Source: Erythrobacteraceae bacterium Alg239-R51
Lineage (GTDB): Bacteria > Pseudomonadota > Alphaproteobacteria > Sphingomonadales > Sphingomonadaceae
Assembly: GCA_947331495.1 (NCBI GenBank)
Contig: CAMZOI010000001.1
Span: 2,125,962-2,189,961, forward strand
Direction of reading: 5' to 3'
DNA: 64,000 nt
Positions 1 to 9,264 of this stretch are shown in pieces. The notes beneath the pieces were generated by a model. That model had not been told where the DNA came from. It made no database searches and worked only from the letters and a program-made list of their open reading frames with translations. Position numbers and translations under genes: made by a program. Numbering within the stretch: position 1 is the stretch's first letter; the number at the start of each line of letters is the position of its first letter.

Positions 1-206
1 GCCGCCGCGCTGAACGCCTCCTGCGCCTCGAAAAATGTCTCGATTCCCCTGATGGTCGAACCGCCGACATCTTTCATCACGACCTCGTCGGCAATCACGG
101 CGCGCGCGGCCACATAGTCGCGCTCATTCAAAGCGTCGATCAGCACCCGCACCATTTCGGAGCGATCGGCGCGTAGCCGCTCTTTTTTGAACCAACGCAT
201 GAACAT
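1..206 (-). CDS. NTF2/SnoaL-like protein (partial, cut by window start)
   Basis: Only the first 68 codons are present; the rest lies before base 1. Reading the minus strand from the ATG at 206 (a second in-frame ATG is at 200) gives a basic start (MFMRWFKKERLRADR) followed by an amphipathic helix and the pattern LNERDYVAARAVIADEVVMKDVGG. The layout of a helix, then '..D..AARA.IADEV...D..G..IRG' resembles the start of SnoaL/NTF2-fold proteins, which form a small cone-shaped fold used as enzyme or binding domain. The assignment rests on this short pattern only. It follows ndk on the same strand with about 66 bases between. Confidence 0.5.
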   Translation of the reverse strand, partial: MFMRWFKKERLRADRSEMVRVLIDALNERDYVAARAVIADEVVMKDVGGSTIRGIETFFEAQEAFSAA

Positions 207-272
207 CAGGCGGCGACCCTAGCAGCAATCGCGCGCCCGACTTATTAAGTTTGATATGATCGGTTCAGCAGG

Positions 273-695
273 TCAGCCGACGATCTCGTCTTCATCGAAG
301 AAGAATTCGATCTCGGTCTTCGCGTTCTCGTCGCTATCCGATCCATGAACCGAATTTGCCTCGATGCTTTCCGCATAGGTCTTGCGAATCGTACCCTCAT
401 CGGCGTCGGCAGGGTTGGTGGCGCCCATTACATCGCGATTGCGCTTCACTGCATTCTCGCCCTCGAGCACCTGGACCACGACGGGGCCGGAAATCATGAA
501 GTCGACCAGTTCACCGAAGAACGGGCGTTCCTTGTGGACCGCATAGAACCCTTCAGCCTGCTCGCGCGACATCTTGATGCGCTTCGAAGCGACCACGCGC
601 AGGCCAGCATCTTCCAGCATCTTGGTGACCGCGCCGGTCAGGTTGCGGCGCGTGGCATCGGGTTTGATGATCGAAAAGGTGCGGGTAACCGCCAT
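273..695 (-). CDS. ndk: Nucleoside diphosphate kinase
   Basis: Transfers the gamma phosphate from ATP to other (d)NDPs through a phosphohistidine intermediate, balancing nucleotide pools in the cytoplasm. The 140-aa product starts [14 protein letters not shown], the canonical Ndk N terminus, and carries [15 protein letters not shown] followed by NSVHGSDS, in which the histidine is the phosphorylated residue. An in-frame start 27 codons upstream exists, but the added residues have no family counterpart and Ndk is normally about 140 aa, so the start at 695 is chosen. It sits downstream of a lipoprotein gene on the same strand. Confidence 0.97.
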   Translation of the reverse strand: MAVTRTFSIIKPDATRRNLTGAVTKMLEDAGLRVVASKRIKMSREQAEGFYAVHKERPFFGELVDFMISGPVVVQVLEGENAVKRNRDVMGATNPADADEGTIRKTYAESIEANSVHGSDSDENAKTEIEFFFDEDEIVG

Positions 696-779
696 GTCAG
701 TGTTCCTTGCGAATGTCTTGAAATCGGGAAGATGTGTCTCGCGCGCGCCCTTAGCGTCCGGGTCACGCGCGGGCAAGCG

Positions 780-1307
780 TCATCGCGAGCCCTGCCCGAC
801 CGATAACTGCCCCTGCGTGGTGCCGTTCTGGCGAGTCGCCGTGAAAGAGAAGCTGCTCCCGCTTTCCGCCTGCCCCCCGATCATAATCATGGACCCGGTA
901 TCCAGTTCAAGATCGACATCTATCCCGGCCGCCTCTGCCTGGTCGCGATAGAACGCGACGAGAGCCGAAGGATCGTCCCGACTTTCCAAATTGAGCAGGA
1001 CCATTGCGCCATCGGGCTGCTCGACGCGCGTGTTGTTGGTAACCGTCGCTGCGGGATAGAGTTCGAACCCTGCGGGAAGATCGACCGGAACAGCCTCGCC
1101 CGAACGCATCGTCGTGGTCGTACCATCGTCATTGCGATATGTTGCGCGCGTTTCCCCGGTCTCGCTGTCGATATCGTAGCTGCCGCGCGGCAGCTGGGGA
1201 TCGCTTTGCGCTTCGGTTTGCGGTTCGTCCTCGATCCGCTCGCACCCAGCTGTGGTCAAGGCAAGGGCGAGGCAGACGATCGGGATTCGGGAAAGGCGCG
1301 CTGGCAT
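780..1307 (-). CDS. Putative lipoprotein of unknown function
   Basis: A 175-aa protein with a lipoprotein signal peptide: MPARLSRIP, hydrophobic core VCLALAL, then lipobox TTAGC with Cys22 as the predicted lipidated residue. The mature part is acidic at first and then forms a compact alternating pattern with no cysteines or recognisable catalytic motif. I do not recognise the family. It starts 39 bases after holC ends and lies 84 bases before ndk on the same strand, so it may be cotranscribed with them. Location in the periplasmic face of a membrane is inferred from the lipobox. Confidence 0.8.
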   Translation of the reverse strand: MPARLSRIPIVCLALALTTAGCERIEDEPQTEAQSDPQLPRGSYDIDSETGETRATYRNDDGTTTTMRSGEAVPVDLPAGFELYPAATVTNNTRVEQPDGAMVLLNLESRDDPSALVAFYRDQAEAAGIDVDLELDTGSMIMIGGQAESGSSFSFTATRQNGTTQGQLSVGQGSR

Positions 1308-1346
1308 ACCGAACCGACGGGTGAAACGCTGCGAAGTTCCAACGTC

Positions 1347-1793
1347 TTAGCGACCCTCGCGCCAGCCCCCGCGATCGTTCTGCTTGTGGATGCGGTTGTC
1401 GATGGTCTTATCGGCCGCAAGCCGCCGCCACAAATCCGCCGCAGCATCGCGCGCCTGGTTATCGAAAAGCAGCATCGCGCGGTCGAACCCGGCTGCCTCT
1501 TCGCGCCAGACACCGTCGGCAAGGATGACCATGCGCGCACCGTTCGGCGCCTCGCAGACATCGGAAAGCAGGATCGGCTGACGCTCCACATGCGCCATCG
1601 AAGCCATGCCATGCGCCAGAAAAGAGGTTTCGTCTTCCCAGAGCGTTTTCGACACGAGATCGCGCTGTTCGGCGCTGCCGGATACCACCAGCAGCCTGTC
1701 CCCGGCCTCCATGACCTTGCCCGCCAACAATGCCACGACCTGATGGACCGGATCGCGGCTCAACTGGTAAAAATCTACGCGTTGCGCGCTCAT
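1347..1793 (-). CDS. holC: DNA polymerase III chi subunit
   Basis: Chi belongs to the clamp-loader assembly of DNA polymerase III and contacts single-strand-binding protein. The 148-aa product begins [19 protein letters not shown] and contains the family elements '[18 protein letters not shown]', '[12 protein letters not shown]' and a C-terminal '[19 protein letters not shown]'. The ATG at 1793 overlaps the TGA of the upstream DUF2256 gene by four bases (ATGA), which supports this start over one 13 codons upstream. The pepA-holC linkage seen here is common in Proteobacteria, and that context strengthens the call. Confidence 0.93.
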   Translation of the reverse strand: MSAQRVDFYQLSRDPVHQVVALLAGKVMEAGDRLLVVSGSAEQRDLVSKTLWEDETSFLAHGMASMAHVERQPILLSDVCEAPNGARMVILADGVWREEAAGFDRAMLLFDNQARDAAADLWRRLAADKTIDNRIHKQNDRGGWREGR

Positions 1794-1933
1794 TCCCCTG
1801 ACTTCTTGTTGATGCGGCACCGTTCGGAACAATAGCGCACTTCATCCCAATCGCGCGCCCATTTCTTGCGCCACGCAAATTCAAGCCCACAGCTGGCGCA
1901 GGTCTTGGTTGGCAGGTCCCCCTTGCGCCGCAT
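1790..1933 (-). CDS. DUF2256-type small zinc-finger-like protein
   Basis: A 47-aa basic protein, [12 protein letters not shown] at its start, with the pattern C-x2-C (CASC) and a later YC-x3-C (YCSERC), consistent with a treble-clef/zinc-ribbon mini-domain. The spacing and the segment '[20 protein letters not shown]' match the DUF2256 family as I know it; biochemical function is not established. It is sandwiched between pepA (28 bases upstream) and holC (four-base ATGA overlap), so all three are likely one transcript. Four cysteines could bind one zinc ion; nucleic-acid binding is an inference from the basic N terminus. Confidence 0.85.
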   Translation of the reverse strand: MRRKGDLPTKTCASCGLEFAWRKKWARDWDEVRYCSERCRINKKSGE

Positions 1934-1961
1934 TTTCGCCAAGAGTTCGCTCCCGTTGGGC

Positions 1962-3422
1962 TCAGGCTTCCACGATATCGGCCACGAACCGGTCGAGGAG
2001 GCGGACACCATAGCCCGTCGCCCCCTTGCCCCAGGTCCGGCCCGGCTTGTCCGACCAGACCATTCCCGCCACATCGACATGTGCCCAGGGCGTACCGTCG
2101 GCAATGAACCGCTGGAGGAACTGCGCCGCGGTGATGGACCCGGCCCCCTTTCCGCCGATATTCTTCATGTCGGCGATGGGGCTGTCGATCAGCCGGTCGT
2201 ACGCCTGGCCGATCGGCATGCGCCAGTTCTTGTCTCCCGTGGCGATGCCGGCCTCGTAAAGATCGCTTGCCAGCTTGTCGTCGTTCGAGAACACGCCGGC
2301 ATATTCGTGGCCGAGCGCGACGATTATTGCGCCGGTCAGCGTCGCGAAGTCGATGACCCGGGCGGGCTTGAATTCCTCCTGCGTCCAGTGGAGCGCGTCG
2401 GCCAGGACCAGCCGGCCCTCGGCATCGGTATTGAGCACCTCGATCGTCTGACCGGACATCGACGTCACGACGTCGCCCGGCCGCATTGCCTTGCCGTCGG
2501 GCATGTTCTCGACGAGACCCATGACCCCCACCAGATTGGCTTTCGCCTTACGCCCGACCAATGCCAGCATAGCACCGGCAACGGCACCGGCACCGCCCAT
2601 GTCCCATTTCATGTCTTCCATGCCTGGGCCGGGCTTGATCGAGATGCCGCCGGTATCGAAGGTCACGCCCTTGCCGACAAACGCGGTGGGCGCTTCGCCG
2701 GAGGGTCCGCCGTTCCAGCGGATCGCGAGGATGCGCGATTCCTTCTCCGAACCGAGGCCCACGCCCAGCAGCGACCCCATGCCAAGCTTTTCCATGTCGG
2801 TATCATCGAGCACGATCAGTTCGGCGCCGGTCCCCTCGAACCGCTCGCGGCAGCGTTCCACGAAACTGACCGGATAGAGAACATTGGCCGGTTCGGTGAT
2901 GAGTTCGCGGGTAAACTCGATGCCGGTTGCAAGGTGAACCATCTCGTCCCACGCCGCTTCGGCACCTTCGGGGGCGCCGATAACCGTGACCTTGGCGAGG
3001 GTTACCTTCTGCTCGTCCTTCATCTTCGTGCGGTAGATGTCGTAGCGCCAGTTCCTCAGGCGCAGACCCAGCAGCACTGCAGCGACATCATCTTTCGAAA
3101 GCGCTCCGCCGGACACGTCGAGAACCAGTTCCTCGTCCCCGGTGGACTGGTATTTCGCCGCGAGCGCCGCGCCGGCTTTCTCGAGATTCGCCTGACGGCT
3201 CTCTTCGGCCAGATCGCCCGCCCCGGCGAGTGCCAGCCGCAGCACGTGCCCGTCACGTTCCACGAACCCGTCGAAAACCTTGCCTGCCTCTCCGCTGAAG
3301 CGCGCCGCCTGCGCGCCTTCGCGCGGTGCGCGTTCGAGAGTATCGGGCAGCTTGCCCTTCTCGACAACTTGGGCAAGAAGGCGCGCCGACTGCGGACGGG
3401 ACTGGCTGAACTGAATTTGCAT
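1962..3422 (-). CDS. pepA: Leucyl aminopeptidase (M17, cytosol aminopeptidase)
   Basis: Removes N-terminal residues from peptides in the cytoplasm using a two-metal centre. The 486-aa length is normal for the family. The metal- and substrate-binding signature [12 protein letters not shown] lies near residue 330, with the earlier [16 protein letters not shown] block around residues 250-265 supplying the conserved Lys and Asp. The ATG at 3422 gives [11 protein letters not shown]; a much longer in-frame extension upstream overlaps lptD and is not credible. It is divergent from lptD, with about 100 bases between starts, and followed by DUF2256 and holC. PepA of enterobacteria also binds DNA, but nothing here shows that. 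Confidence 0.97.
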   Translation of the reverse strand: MQIQFSQSRPQSARLLAQVVEKGKLPDTLERAPREGAQAARFSGEAGKVFDGFVERDGHVLRLALAGAGDLAEESRQANLEKAGAALAAKYQSTGDEELVLDVSGGALSKDDVAAVLLGLRLRNWRYDIYRTKMKDEQKVTLAKVTVIGAPEGAEAAWDEMVHLATGIEFTRELITEPANVLYPVSFVERCRERFEGTGAELIVLDDTDMEKLGMGSLLGVGLGSEKESRILAIRWNGGPSGEAPTAFVGKGVTFDTGGISIKPGPGMEDMKWDMGGAGAVAGAMLALVGRKAKANLVGVMGLVENMPDGKAMRPGDVVTSMSGQTIEVLNTDAEGRLVLADALHWTQEEFKPARVIDFATLTGAIIVALGHEYAGVFSNDDKLASDLYEAGIATGDKNWRMPIGQAYDRLIDSPIADMKNIGGKGAGSITAAQFLQRFIADGTPWAHVDVAGMVWSDKPGRTWGKGATGYGVRLLDRFVADIVEA

Positions 3423-3522
3423 GGGATCTCCAGAGGTATCTTCTGATCGAGACGGCACGTCGCGCGTCCGCCCCGCAAGGATGGCGATTGCGATTAGGCG
3501 CGGCCGATGCGATAGGCAAGAC

Positions 3523-5934
3523 ATGGTCCCGCCGCCCGAGACAGCCAGTGCGCCCTGCCGGTCGAGGCGGCGCGGATTTGCAATCGTGGCAAGCGCAGGC
3601 GTGCTTTGTCTGGGGTTTCCCGTCGCTGCACAGGACGCGGCGGACGATGTCGGCAATGTGACCGATCCACAGGGCGAACCGGGCGATCCGCAACCCGATG
3701 CACCGTCGGTAAGCACCGCCCCCGAACCGGGCGAAGACCAACGGACCGAAGACATGCCACCCGGCGATCCCGACACCCGGCTGGAAAGTGAACCAGAGTC
3801 GGATGATGCAGACTGGTTGAGCGCGCAGGACATCGACGAGATCGATTTCGAAGCCGACATTCTCAGCTTCGATTCCGATGCGGACATTATCACGGCCAGC
3901 GGAAATGTCGTGTTGCGCAGCGGGGATCGCTCGCTGCGCGCCGATACGGTCAGCTGGAACCGTTCGACCGGAACGATCATGGCCGACGGGCGGGTGCGTT
4001 TCGTCGATGAGAACGGAAACCAGCTCTATTCCGAAAGCATCGAACTGACCGACGAGTTCGAAGCTGGCGCGATGGAGGACCTGCTGCTTGCCTTGCGGCA
4101 GGGCGGCCGTCTCGCGGCCAATCGCGGCACGCGCGAACCCGATGGCACGATCACCCTCGACCAGGCCGCGTATACCGGCTGCGAAGTGGTAACCCCCGGC
4201 GGATGCCCGAAAGAGCCGAGCTGGCGAATCACCGCCGAACGCGTCACCTACGATCCGGACGAAAGCCGCATTCGCTTCCGTGGCGCCTATCTTGAACTGT
4301 TCGGCACGCGGATCCTGCCCCTGCCCGGTCTGGCCATACGGTCCGATGGCGGGTCGGTGTCCGGCTTTCTGGTGCCGGACCTGCGCATATCGGAAAGCAA
4401 TGGCGTGGAGGTCAGCGGGAGCTATTTCGTTCGCCTCGCCGAGAACCGCGACCTGACGCTCAACGGCCATGTCTATACCAAAGCTCCGCCGATGGTATCG
4501 GCGCAATGGCGTCACCTGACGGATAAGGGTGCTTACCAGGTCACCGGCTACGGCACCTATTCGAGACGGATTTCCAGTTTCACCAGCGTTCCGACAAGCG
4601 AAAACGATTTTCGCGGTTATCTGTTCGCCAATGGGACGTTCCAGTTCTCGCCGGAATGGAGCCTGACGGGGTCCGTCCGTGTCGCCAGCGACCGCACGTT
4701 CCTGCGTCGCTATGACATCAGCCGCGACGACCGTTTGCGCTCGATGGTCGATCTCGAACGGATCGACGACAACTCTTATTTCTCTCTAGCCGGATGGGCG
4801 ACGCAGACATTGCGGCTCAATGCGGTCCAGGGACAGGTGCCAATGGCGCTACCCGTCATGGATTTTCGTTACCGGTTCGACGAACCGGCGCTGGGCGGTC
4901 AGGTCGAATTGCAGGCCAACACCCTGGCTATCACGCGGGACGTCGGCCAGGATACACAACGCGCCTTCGCCCGCGCGCAATGGGACCTGTCGCGCATCAC
5001 CGCCTTGGGACAGGTCGTGACGCTGACCGGCCTGGTTCGGGGCGACGTCTATCATTCGGACGAGAATTTCCTGACCGAGACGGCGTCCTACCGCGGCAAT
5101 CCGGGCTGGCAAGCGCGCGGGGTGGCGCTGGGTGCGCTCGATGTCGAATGGCCACTGGTCGGGGAATTGTTCGGAGGGACGCAGGTGCTGACCCCGCGTG
5201 TCCAGTTCGTCGCCACGCCGCCGATCCGCAACCTCGCGATCCCGAACGAGGATGCCCGGGCGATCGATCTGGAGGATTCGAACCTTTTCGCCCTCAACCG
5301 CTTTCCAGGTTACGACCGGGTGGAAGACGGCGCGCGAGTGACTTACGGGTTCGACTGGAAGCTTCTAATCCCCGACTGGGAAGTGAACACCACCATCGGC
5401 CAGTCCTATCGTCTCGACACTGACCGGGACATTTTCCCCGACGGAACCGGTCTGTCGGAACGCGTGTCCGACATCGTCGGGCGAACCCAGGTGCGGTACC
5501 GGGATTTCGTCAAGTTCACACATCGCTACCGATTGGACAAGGACAGTCTTGCCGTGCGCCGCAACGAAATCGACGCGACGGTCGGATCGCGGCGGACCTA
5601 TGCCGAAATCGGTTATCTCAGACTGAACCGCGATATTGCAATGGTCGAGGATTTGCAGGACCGCGAGGAATTTCGCGGTGCGGTGCGGGTGGCATTTGCC
5701 AATTACTGGTCGGTTTTCGGCTCGGGTGTGGTCAATCTCACCAATCGCGACGAGGATCCGACCTTCATTTCCGATGGCTTCGAGCCCATCCGCACCCGCC
5801 TTGGCGTCGCCTACCAGGACGATTGCCTCGAAATGGGGGTGACCTGGCGCCGTGATTACGTGACCTCGGGCGATGCCGAGCGGGGCGACACCTTCCAGTT
5901 CTATTTCAGTCTGCGCAATCTGGGGTTCCGCTGA
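3523..5934 (+). CDS. lptD: LPS-assembly protein LptD
   Basis: Outer-membrane beta-barrel that, with LptE, inserts lipopolysaccharide into the outer leaflet. The 803-aa product has a signal peptide (basic RSRRR, hydrophobic core, cut after VAAQ), an acidic linker, then an OstA/LptA-like jellyroll (pattern 'DADIITASGNVVLRSGDRSL', 'RADTVSWN') followed by the LptD barrel domain ending in FSLRNLGFR. Two cysteines in 'YTGCEVVTPGGCPKE' and one near the end (DDCLEMG) could form the disulfides usual in LptD. ATG at 3523 has an AGG upstream; ATG at 3481 is an alternative. It heads the lptD-surA-pdxA-rsmA series. Confidence 0.95.
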   Translation: MVPPPETASAPCRSRRRGFAIVASAGVLCLGFPVAAQDAADDVGNVTDPQGEPGDPQPDAPSVSTAPEPGEDQRTEDMPPGDPDTRLESEPESDDADWLSAQDIDEIDFEADILSFDSDADIITASGNVVLRSGDRSLRADTVSWNRSTGTIMADGRVRFVDENGNQLYSESIELTDEFEAGAMEDLLLALRQGGRLAANRGTREPDGTITLDQAAYTGCEVVTPGGCPKEPSWRITAERVTYDPDESRIRFRGAYLELFGTRILPLPGLAIRSDGGSVSGFLVPDLRISESNGVEVSGSYFVRLAENRDLTLNGHVYTKAPPMVSAQWRHLTDKGAYQVTGYGTYSRRISSFTSVPTSENDFRGYLFANGTFQFSPEWSLTGSVRVASDRTFLRRYDISRDDRLRSMVDLERIDDNSYFSLAGWATQTLRLNAVQGQVPMALPVMDFRYRFDEPALGGQVELQANTLAITRDVGQDTQRAFARAQWDLSRITALGQVVTLTGLVRGDVYHSDENFLTETASYRGNPGWQARGVALGALDVEWPLVGELFGGTQVLTPRVQFVATPPIRNLAIPNEDARAIDLEDSNLFALNRFPGYDRVEDGARVTYGFDWKLLIPDWEVNTTIGQSYRLDTDRDIFPDGTGLSERVSDIVGRTQVRYRDFVKFTHRYRLDKDSLAVRRNEIDATVGSRRTYAEIGYLRLNRDIAMVEDLQDREEFRGAVRVAFANYWSVFGSGVVNLTNRDEDPTFISDGFEPIRTRLGVAYQDDCLEMGVTWRRDYVTSGDAERGDTFQFYFSLRNLGFR

Positions 5935-6036
5935 GCGTACCCGTTGGCATCCTGGTGCAAAACGGCTATCCGCCGGGCGCAATCAGCTATGGTTAAGCCG
6001 CGCGGCGGCACAGCCATGGTCTTACGGGTGCACACC

Positions 6037-7407
6037 ATGCACTGCAAATGGACAGCCAATGTGACTTCAAACCCGATTTCCAGACTGCTTTCGATCGCCG
6101 CTGCCTGCGGTCTTGCCTGCGCCCCCGTGGCGCTGCAAGCGCAGGCGGTCATCCCGTCAGACGATCCGCTGAACATCCCGGCCGACGTGAACATTCTGGG
6201 CGACAGCAATCCGAACGTCCGCAAGGCAACAGCCGTGGTGAACGGCTCGGTCATTACCGGCACCGATGTCGATCAGCGAACTGCGCTACTGGTGGCGGCC
6301 AACGAGCAGGAAATCTTGCCGGAGGAACTGGACCGCGTGAAAATGCAGGTCCTGCGCAATCTGATCGACGAGACACTGCAGATACAGGCGGCCGAGGCGC
6401 AGGAAATCGTCGTCGAACAGGCGCAGATCGAACAGCGCTACGCGCAATTGGCAGCTCAGAATTTTTCGCAGCAACCATCTGCCATGGATGAATATCTGGC
6501 TTCGATCGGCTCGTCGCCGAACTCGCTCAAGCGGCAGATCAAGGGTGAACTGGCCTGGCAGAACCTGCTGCGCCGCAATGTGGCGCCGTTCGTCAACGTG
6601 TCCAGCGATGAAGTGAACGAACTGATCGAGCGGCTTGAGGCCTCGCGGGGAACGGAAGAATACCGTCTCGGCGAAATCTATCTTTCGGCCACGCCCGAAA
6701 GCGCAGCCCAGGTCGAAGCCAATGCCCGCAGGATCGTAGAGCAGTTGCAGCAAGGCGGCAGCTTCGTTGCCTATGCGCGCCAGTTCTCCGAGGCATCGAC
6801 CGCGGCGGTAGGCGGCGACCTTGGCTGGATCCAGCTCGGCCAGCTCAAGAATGCCGATCTCGAAGCCGTGGCAAGTCAGATGACGCCCGGTCAACTCGTC
6901 GGACCCGTACCGATCCCGGGCGGCTATTCGATCCTTTATCTGATCGACAAGCGGCAAGTGCTGATGGCCGATCCGCGTGATGCGCTGCTCTCGCTCAAGC
7001 AGATCCAGCTCGATTTTCCTGAAACCATGCCCGTCGAACAGCGCGAGGCGCGGTTGCAGACCTTCGTGACCGGGGTGCAGGAAATTCGCGGTTGCGGCGA
7101 TGCCGAAAACGCAGCTGCCGCACTGAACGCGTCGGTCGTGACGAACGACCAGATTCGTGTCCGTTCGCTGCCGGATGCCTTGCAGAACATCGTGTTGCAA
7201 CTCCAGGTCGGGCAAGTCACGCCGCCATTCGGTTCGCTGGACGACAATATCCGCGTGCTGATGTTGTGCGGCCGCGACGATCCCGAGGTCGCGCAGGGCC
7301 CGAATTTCGACCAGCTGATGGGCGAGCTCGAGGAAGAGCGGATCGGCAAACGCGCGCAGCGTTACCTGCGCGATCTGCGCAACGACGCCTATATCGAGTA
7401 TAACTGA
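6037..7407 (+). CDS. surA: Periplasmic peptidyl-prolyl isomerase chaperone SurA
   Basis: Periplasmic chaperone for outer-membrane beta-barrels such as the LptD encoded just upstream. After a signal peptide ending VALQAQA, the mature protein has the SurA N-terminal helical chaperone domain (NGSVITGTDVDQR, 'LDRVKMQVLRNLIDETLQIQ') and one parvulin domain from about 'EYRLGEIYLSA' to 'GYSILYLIDKRQV' including 'GGDLGWIQLGQLK'. Only one clear parvulin repeat is seen, whereas enterobacterial SurA has two. Start is uncertain: ATG at 5989, 6016 or 6037, or GTG at 6061, are all in frame; 6037 is used because it leaves a standard signal peptide. Confidence 0.93.
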   Translation: MHCKWTANVTSNPISRLLSIAAACGLACAPVALQAQAVIPSDDPLNIPADVNILGDSNPNVRKATAVVNGSVITGTDVDQRTALLVAANEQEILPEELDRVKMQVLRNLIDETLQIQAAEAQEIVVEQAQIEQRYAQLAAQNFSQQPSAMDEYLASIGSSPNSLKRQIKGELAWQNLLRRNVAPFVNVSSDEVNELIERLEASRGTEEYRLGEIYLSATPESAAQVEANARRIVEQLQQGGSFVAYARQFSEASTAAVGGDLGWIQLGQLKNADLEAVASQMTPGQLVGPVPIPGGYSILYLIDKRQVLMADPRDALLSLKQIQLDFPETMPVEQREARLQTFVTGVQEIRGCGDAENAAAALNASVVTNDQIRVRSLPDALQNIVLQLQVGQVTPPFGSLDDNIRVLMLCGRDDPEVAQGPNFDQLMGELEEERIGKRAQRYLRDLRNDAYIEYN

Positions 7408-7415
7408 CGCATCCG

Positions 7416-8414
7416 ATGGCTCCCCTTGCCGTATCGATAGGCGATCCGGCGGGGATCGGGCCCGAGATCATCGTTCGAAGCTGGGCGCGCCGCCGGGAAT
7501 CCGGTTTCGCGCCCTTTTTCGTGGTCGGCGGCGAGCGAGTGCTGGGCGAAGCTGCCGAACGGATGGGCGTTGCGTGCCCGACCATAGGGATCGGCACACC
7601 CGGAGAAGCGGGCGGGGTTTTCGATGGCGCGCTCCCGGTCCTTTGCTGCGCGGACGTGGAGTACGTGCCCGGCCAGCCTGACGAGCGCGGGGCGGCGCTG
7701 GCGCTGCAATCGCTGGCCGAAGCAACCCGTTGTGCATTGTTGAACGAAGCAGCGGCGATCGTCACTGCGCCGGTGGGCAAGGCGCAGCTTGCTCGCGTAG
7801 GCTTCGAATATCCCGGACAGACGGAATTTCTCGCCGAAGCTTGCGGCTTGTCGGCAGATCAGGCGGTGATGATGCTGGCGGGGCCAAGCCTGCGGACCGT
7901 GCCCGTGACCGTTCACTGTGCGTTGTCCGAAGTGTCCGGTCGACTGACCACTGGCCTGATTGTCGATCGAGCACGGATAACCGCAGACGCCCTGCGTGAA
8001 GATTTCGGTATTGCGACCCCGCGGATCGCCATCGCCGGGCTTAACCCGCACGCCGGCGAAGGTGGACGCTTCGGCAATGAGGAGCGCGACATCATCGCAC
8101 CCGCAGTAGAACTCCTCGCGACCATGGGCATCGCTGCAACCGGCCCCCACCCTGCCGACGCGTTGTTCACGCCGCGAGCGCGCAAGACCTACGACGTGGC
8201 GCTCGCCATGTATCACGATCAGGCGCTGGTGCCGCTCAAGGCGCTTGATTTCGACGAGGGAGTCAACGTCACGCTCGGCCTGCCGATCGTGCGTACCAGC
8301 CCGGATCACGGCACCGCGTTCGATATCGCTGGCAAGGGACTGGCTGACCCGGGCGCAATGATCGCCGCGCTGGAGATGGCGAGCGCGATTGCTCGTCAGC
8401 GCTCCGATGGGTGA
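7416..8414 (+). CDS. pdxA: 4-hydroxythreonine-4-phosphate dehydrogenase
   Basis: NAD-dependent oxidation of 4-phosphohydroxy-L-threonine in the DXP-dependent pyridoxal-5-phosphate pathway. The 332-aa protein opens with the family signature 'AVSIGDPAGIGPEI' and contains the three metal-binding histidine segments: TVHCALSEV, GLNPHAGEGG and MYHDQALVPLKAL. It begins 8 bases after surA and its last 8 bases overlap rsmA, the arrangement (surA-pdxA-rsmA) widely conserved in Proteobacteria, which suggests a single transcript. Confidence 0.97.
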   Translation: MAPLAVSIGDPAGIGPEIIVRSWARRRESGFAPFFVVGGERVLGEAAERMGVACPTIGIGTPGEAGGVFDGALPVLCCADVEYVPGQPDERGAALALQSLAEATRCALLNEAAAIVTAPVGKAQLARVGFEYPGQTEFLAEACGLSADQAVMMLAGPSLRTVPVTVHCALSEVSGRLTTGLIVDRARITADALREDFGIATPRIAIAGLNPHAGEGGRFGNEERDIIAPAVELLATMGIAATGPHPADALFTPRARKTYDVALAMYHDQALVPLKALDFDEGVNVTLGLPIVRTSPDHGTAFDIAGKGLADPGAMIAALEMASAIARQRSDG

Positions 8415-9228
8415 GCTGCCGCCCTTACGCGAAATTATCGCCCGTCACGGCCTCAGCGCGAGCAAGGCACTGGGCCAGAATTTTCTGCTCGATGAACAAT
8501 TGCTCGACCGCATTGCCGCAATCCCGGGCGATTTGAACGGCAAGCAGGTACTCGAAATCGGCCCCGGACCCGGCGGTCTGACCCGCGCTCTCCTGCGTGC
8601 CGGAGCGCGGGTGACTGCGATCGAAATGGACACGCGCTGTCTTCCAGCCTTGGCGGAACTGGGCGAGACCTATCCCGGAAAACTGCGTGTGGTGCACGGC
8701 GATGCGCTCAAGCTTCACCACGGCGAACTGATGGGAAGCGAACCCTTCGCTATCCTTTCCAACCTGCCCTACAATGTCGGCACCGCGCTGTTCGTGCGCT
8801 GGCTCGGCGGCGAAGACTGGCCGCCGCTCTGGACGAGCCTCACGCTGATGTTCCAGCAGGAGGTCGCCCAGCGCATCGTAGCGCAGCCCAATACCTCGGC
8901 TTACGGGCGGCTCGCGGTGCTCGCCCAGTGGCGCGGCTATGCGAAGTTGGCAATGAAAGTCCACCGCAGTGCCTTCACTCCCCCGCCCAAGGTCATGAGC
9001 GCCGTCGTCCATGTCGAACCTGTCGCCATGCCCGAAAGCGTCTCCGCGCGAACACTCGAACGCCTTACCGAAGCCGCCTTCGGACAGAGGCGCAAGATGT
9101 TGCGCCAGAGTCTCAAAGGCATGTCCGGCGCAGTGGAGACAATGGCGGAACTGGGTATCGATCCTCAACGGCGGGCCGAAACCCTGACCGTCGCCGAGTT
9201 CGTGGAACTGGCGCGCGAATTATCGTGA
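8407..9228 (+). CDS. rsmA: 16S rRNA (adenine1518/1519-N6) dimethyltransferase
   Basis: Dimethylates two adjacent adenines in the 3'-terminal hairpin of 16S rRNA late in 30S assembly, using S-adenosylmethionine. The 273-aa product shows the SAM-binding motif LEIGPGPGG (about residues 49-57), the acidic ribose-binding strand 'VTAIEMD', and the catalytic NLPY at residues 119-122. C-terminal 'FGQRRKMLRQSLKG' is the usual rRNA-recognition helix. The ATG at 8407 lies inside the last codons of pdxA (8-base overlap), pointing to translational coupling. Confidence 0.97.
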   Translation: MGELPPLREIIARHGLSASKALGQNFLLDEQLLDRIAAIPGDLNGKQVLEIGPGPGGLTRALLRAGARVTAIEMDTRCLPALAELGETYPGKLRVVHGDALKLHHGELMGSEPFAILSNLPYNVGTALFVRWLGGEDWPPLWTSLTLMFQQEVAQRIVAQPNTSAYGRLAVLAQWRGYAKLAMKVHRSAFTPPPKVMSAVVHVEPVAMPESVSARTLERLTEAAFGQRRKMLRQSLKGMSGAVETMAELGIDPQRRAETLTVAEFVELARELS

Positions 9229-9264
9229 CATTCCCCCGGGAGGGCGGCGTTCGGCCCGAACGGC

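Noticed and set aside
696..776. 27-codon N-terminal extension of ndk
   Set aside because: Ndk normally starts at the MAVTRTF-type sequence; the extension has no family match.
1866..3446. A 526-codon open frame antisense to pepA
   Set aside because: pepA has its full motif set; the antisense product is a composition artefact.
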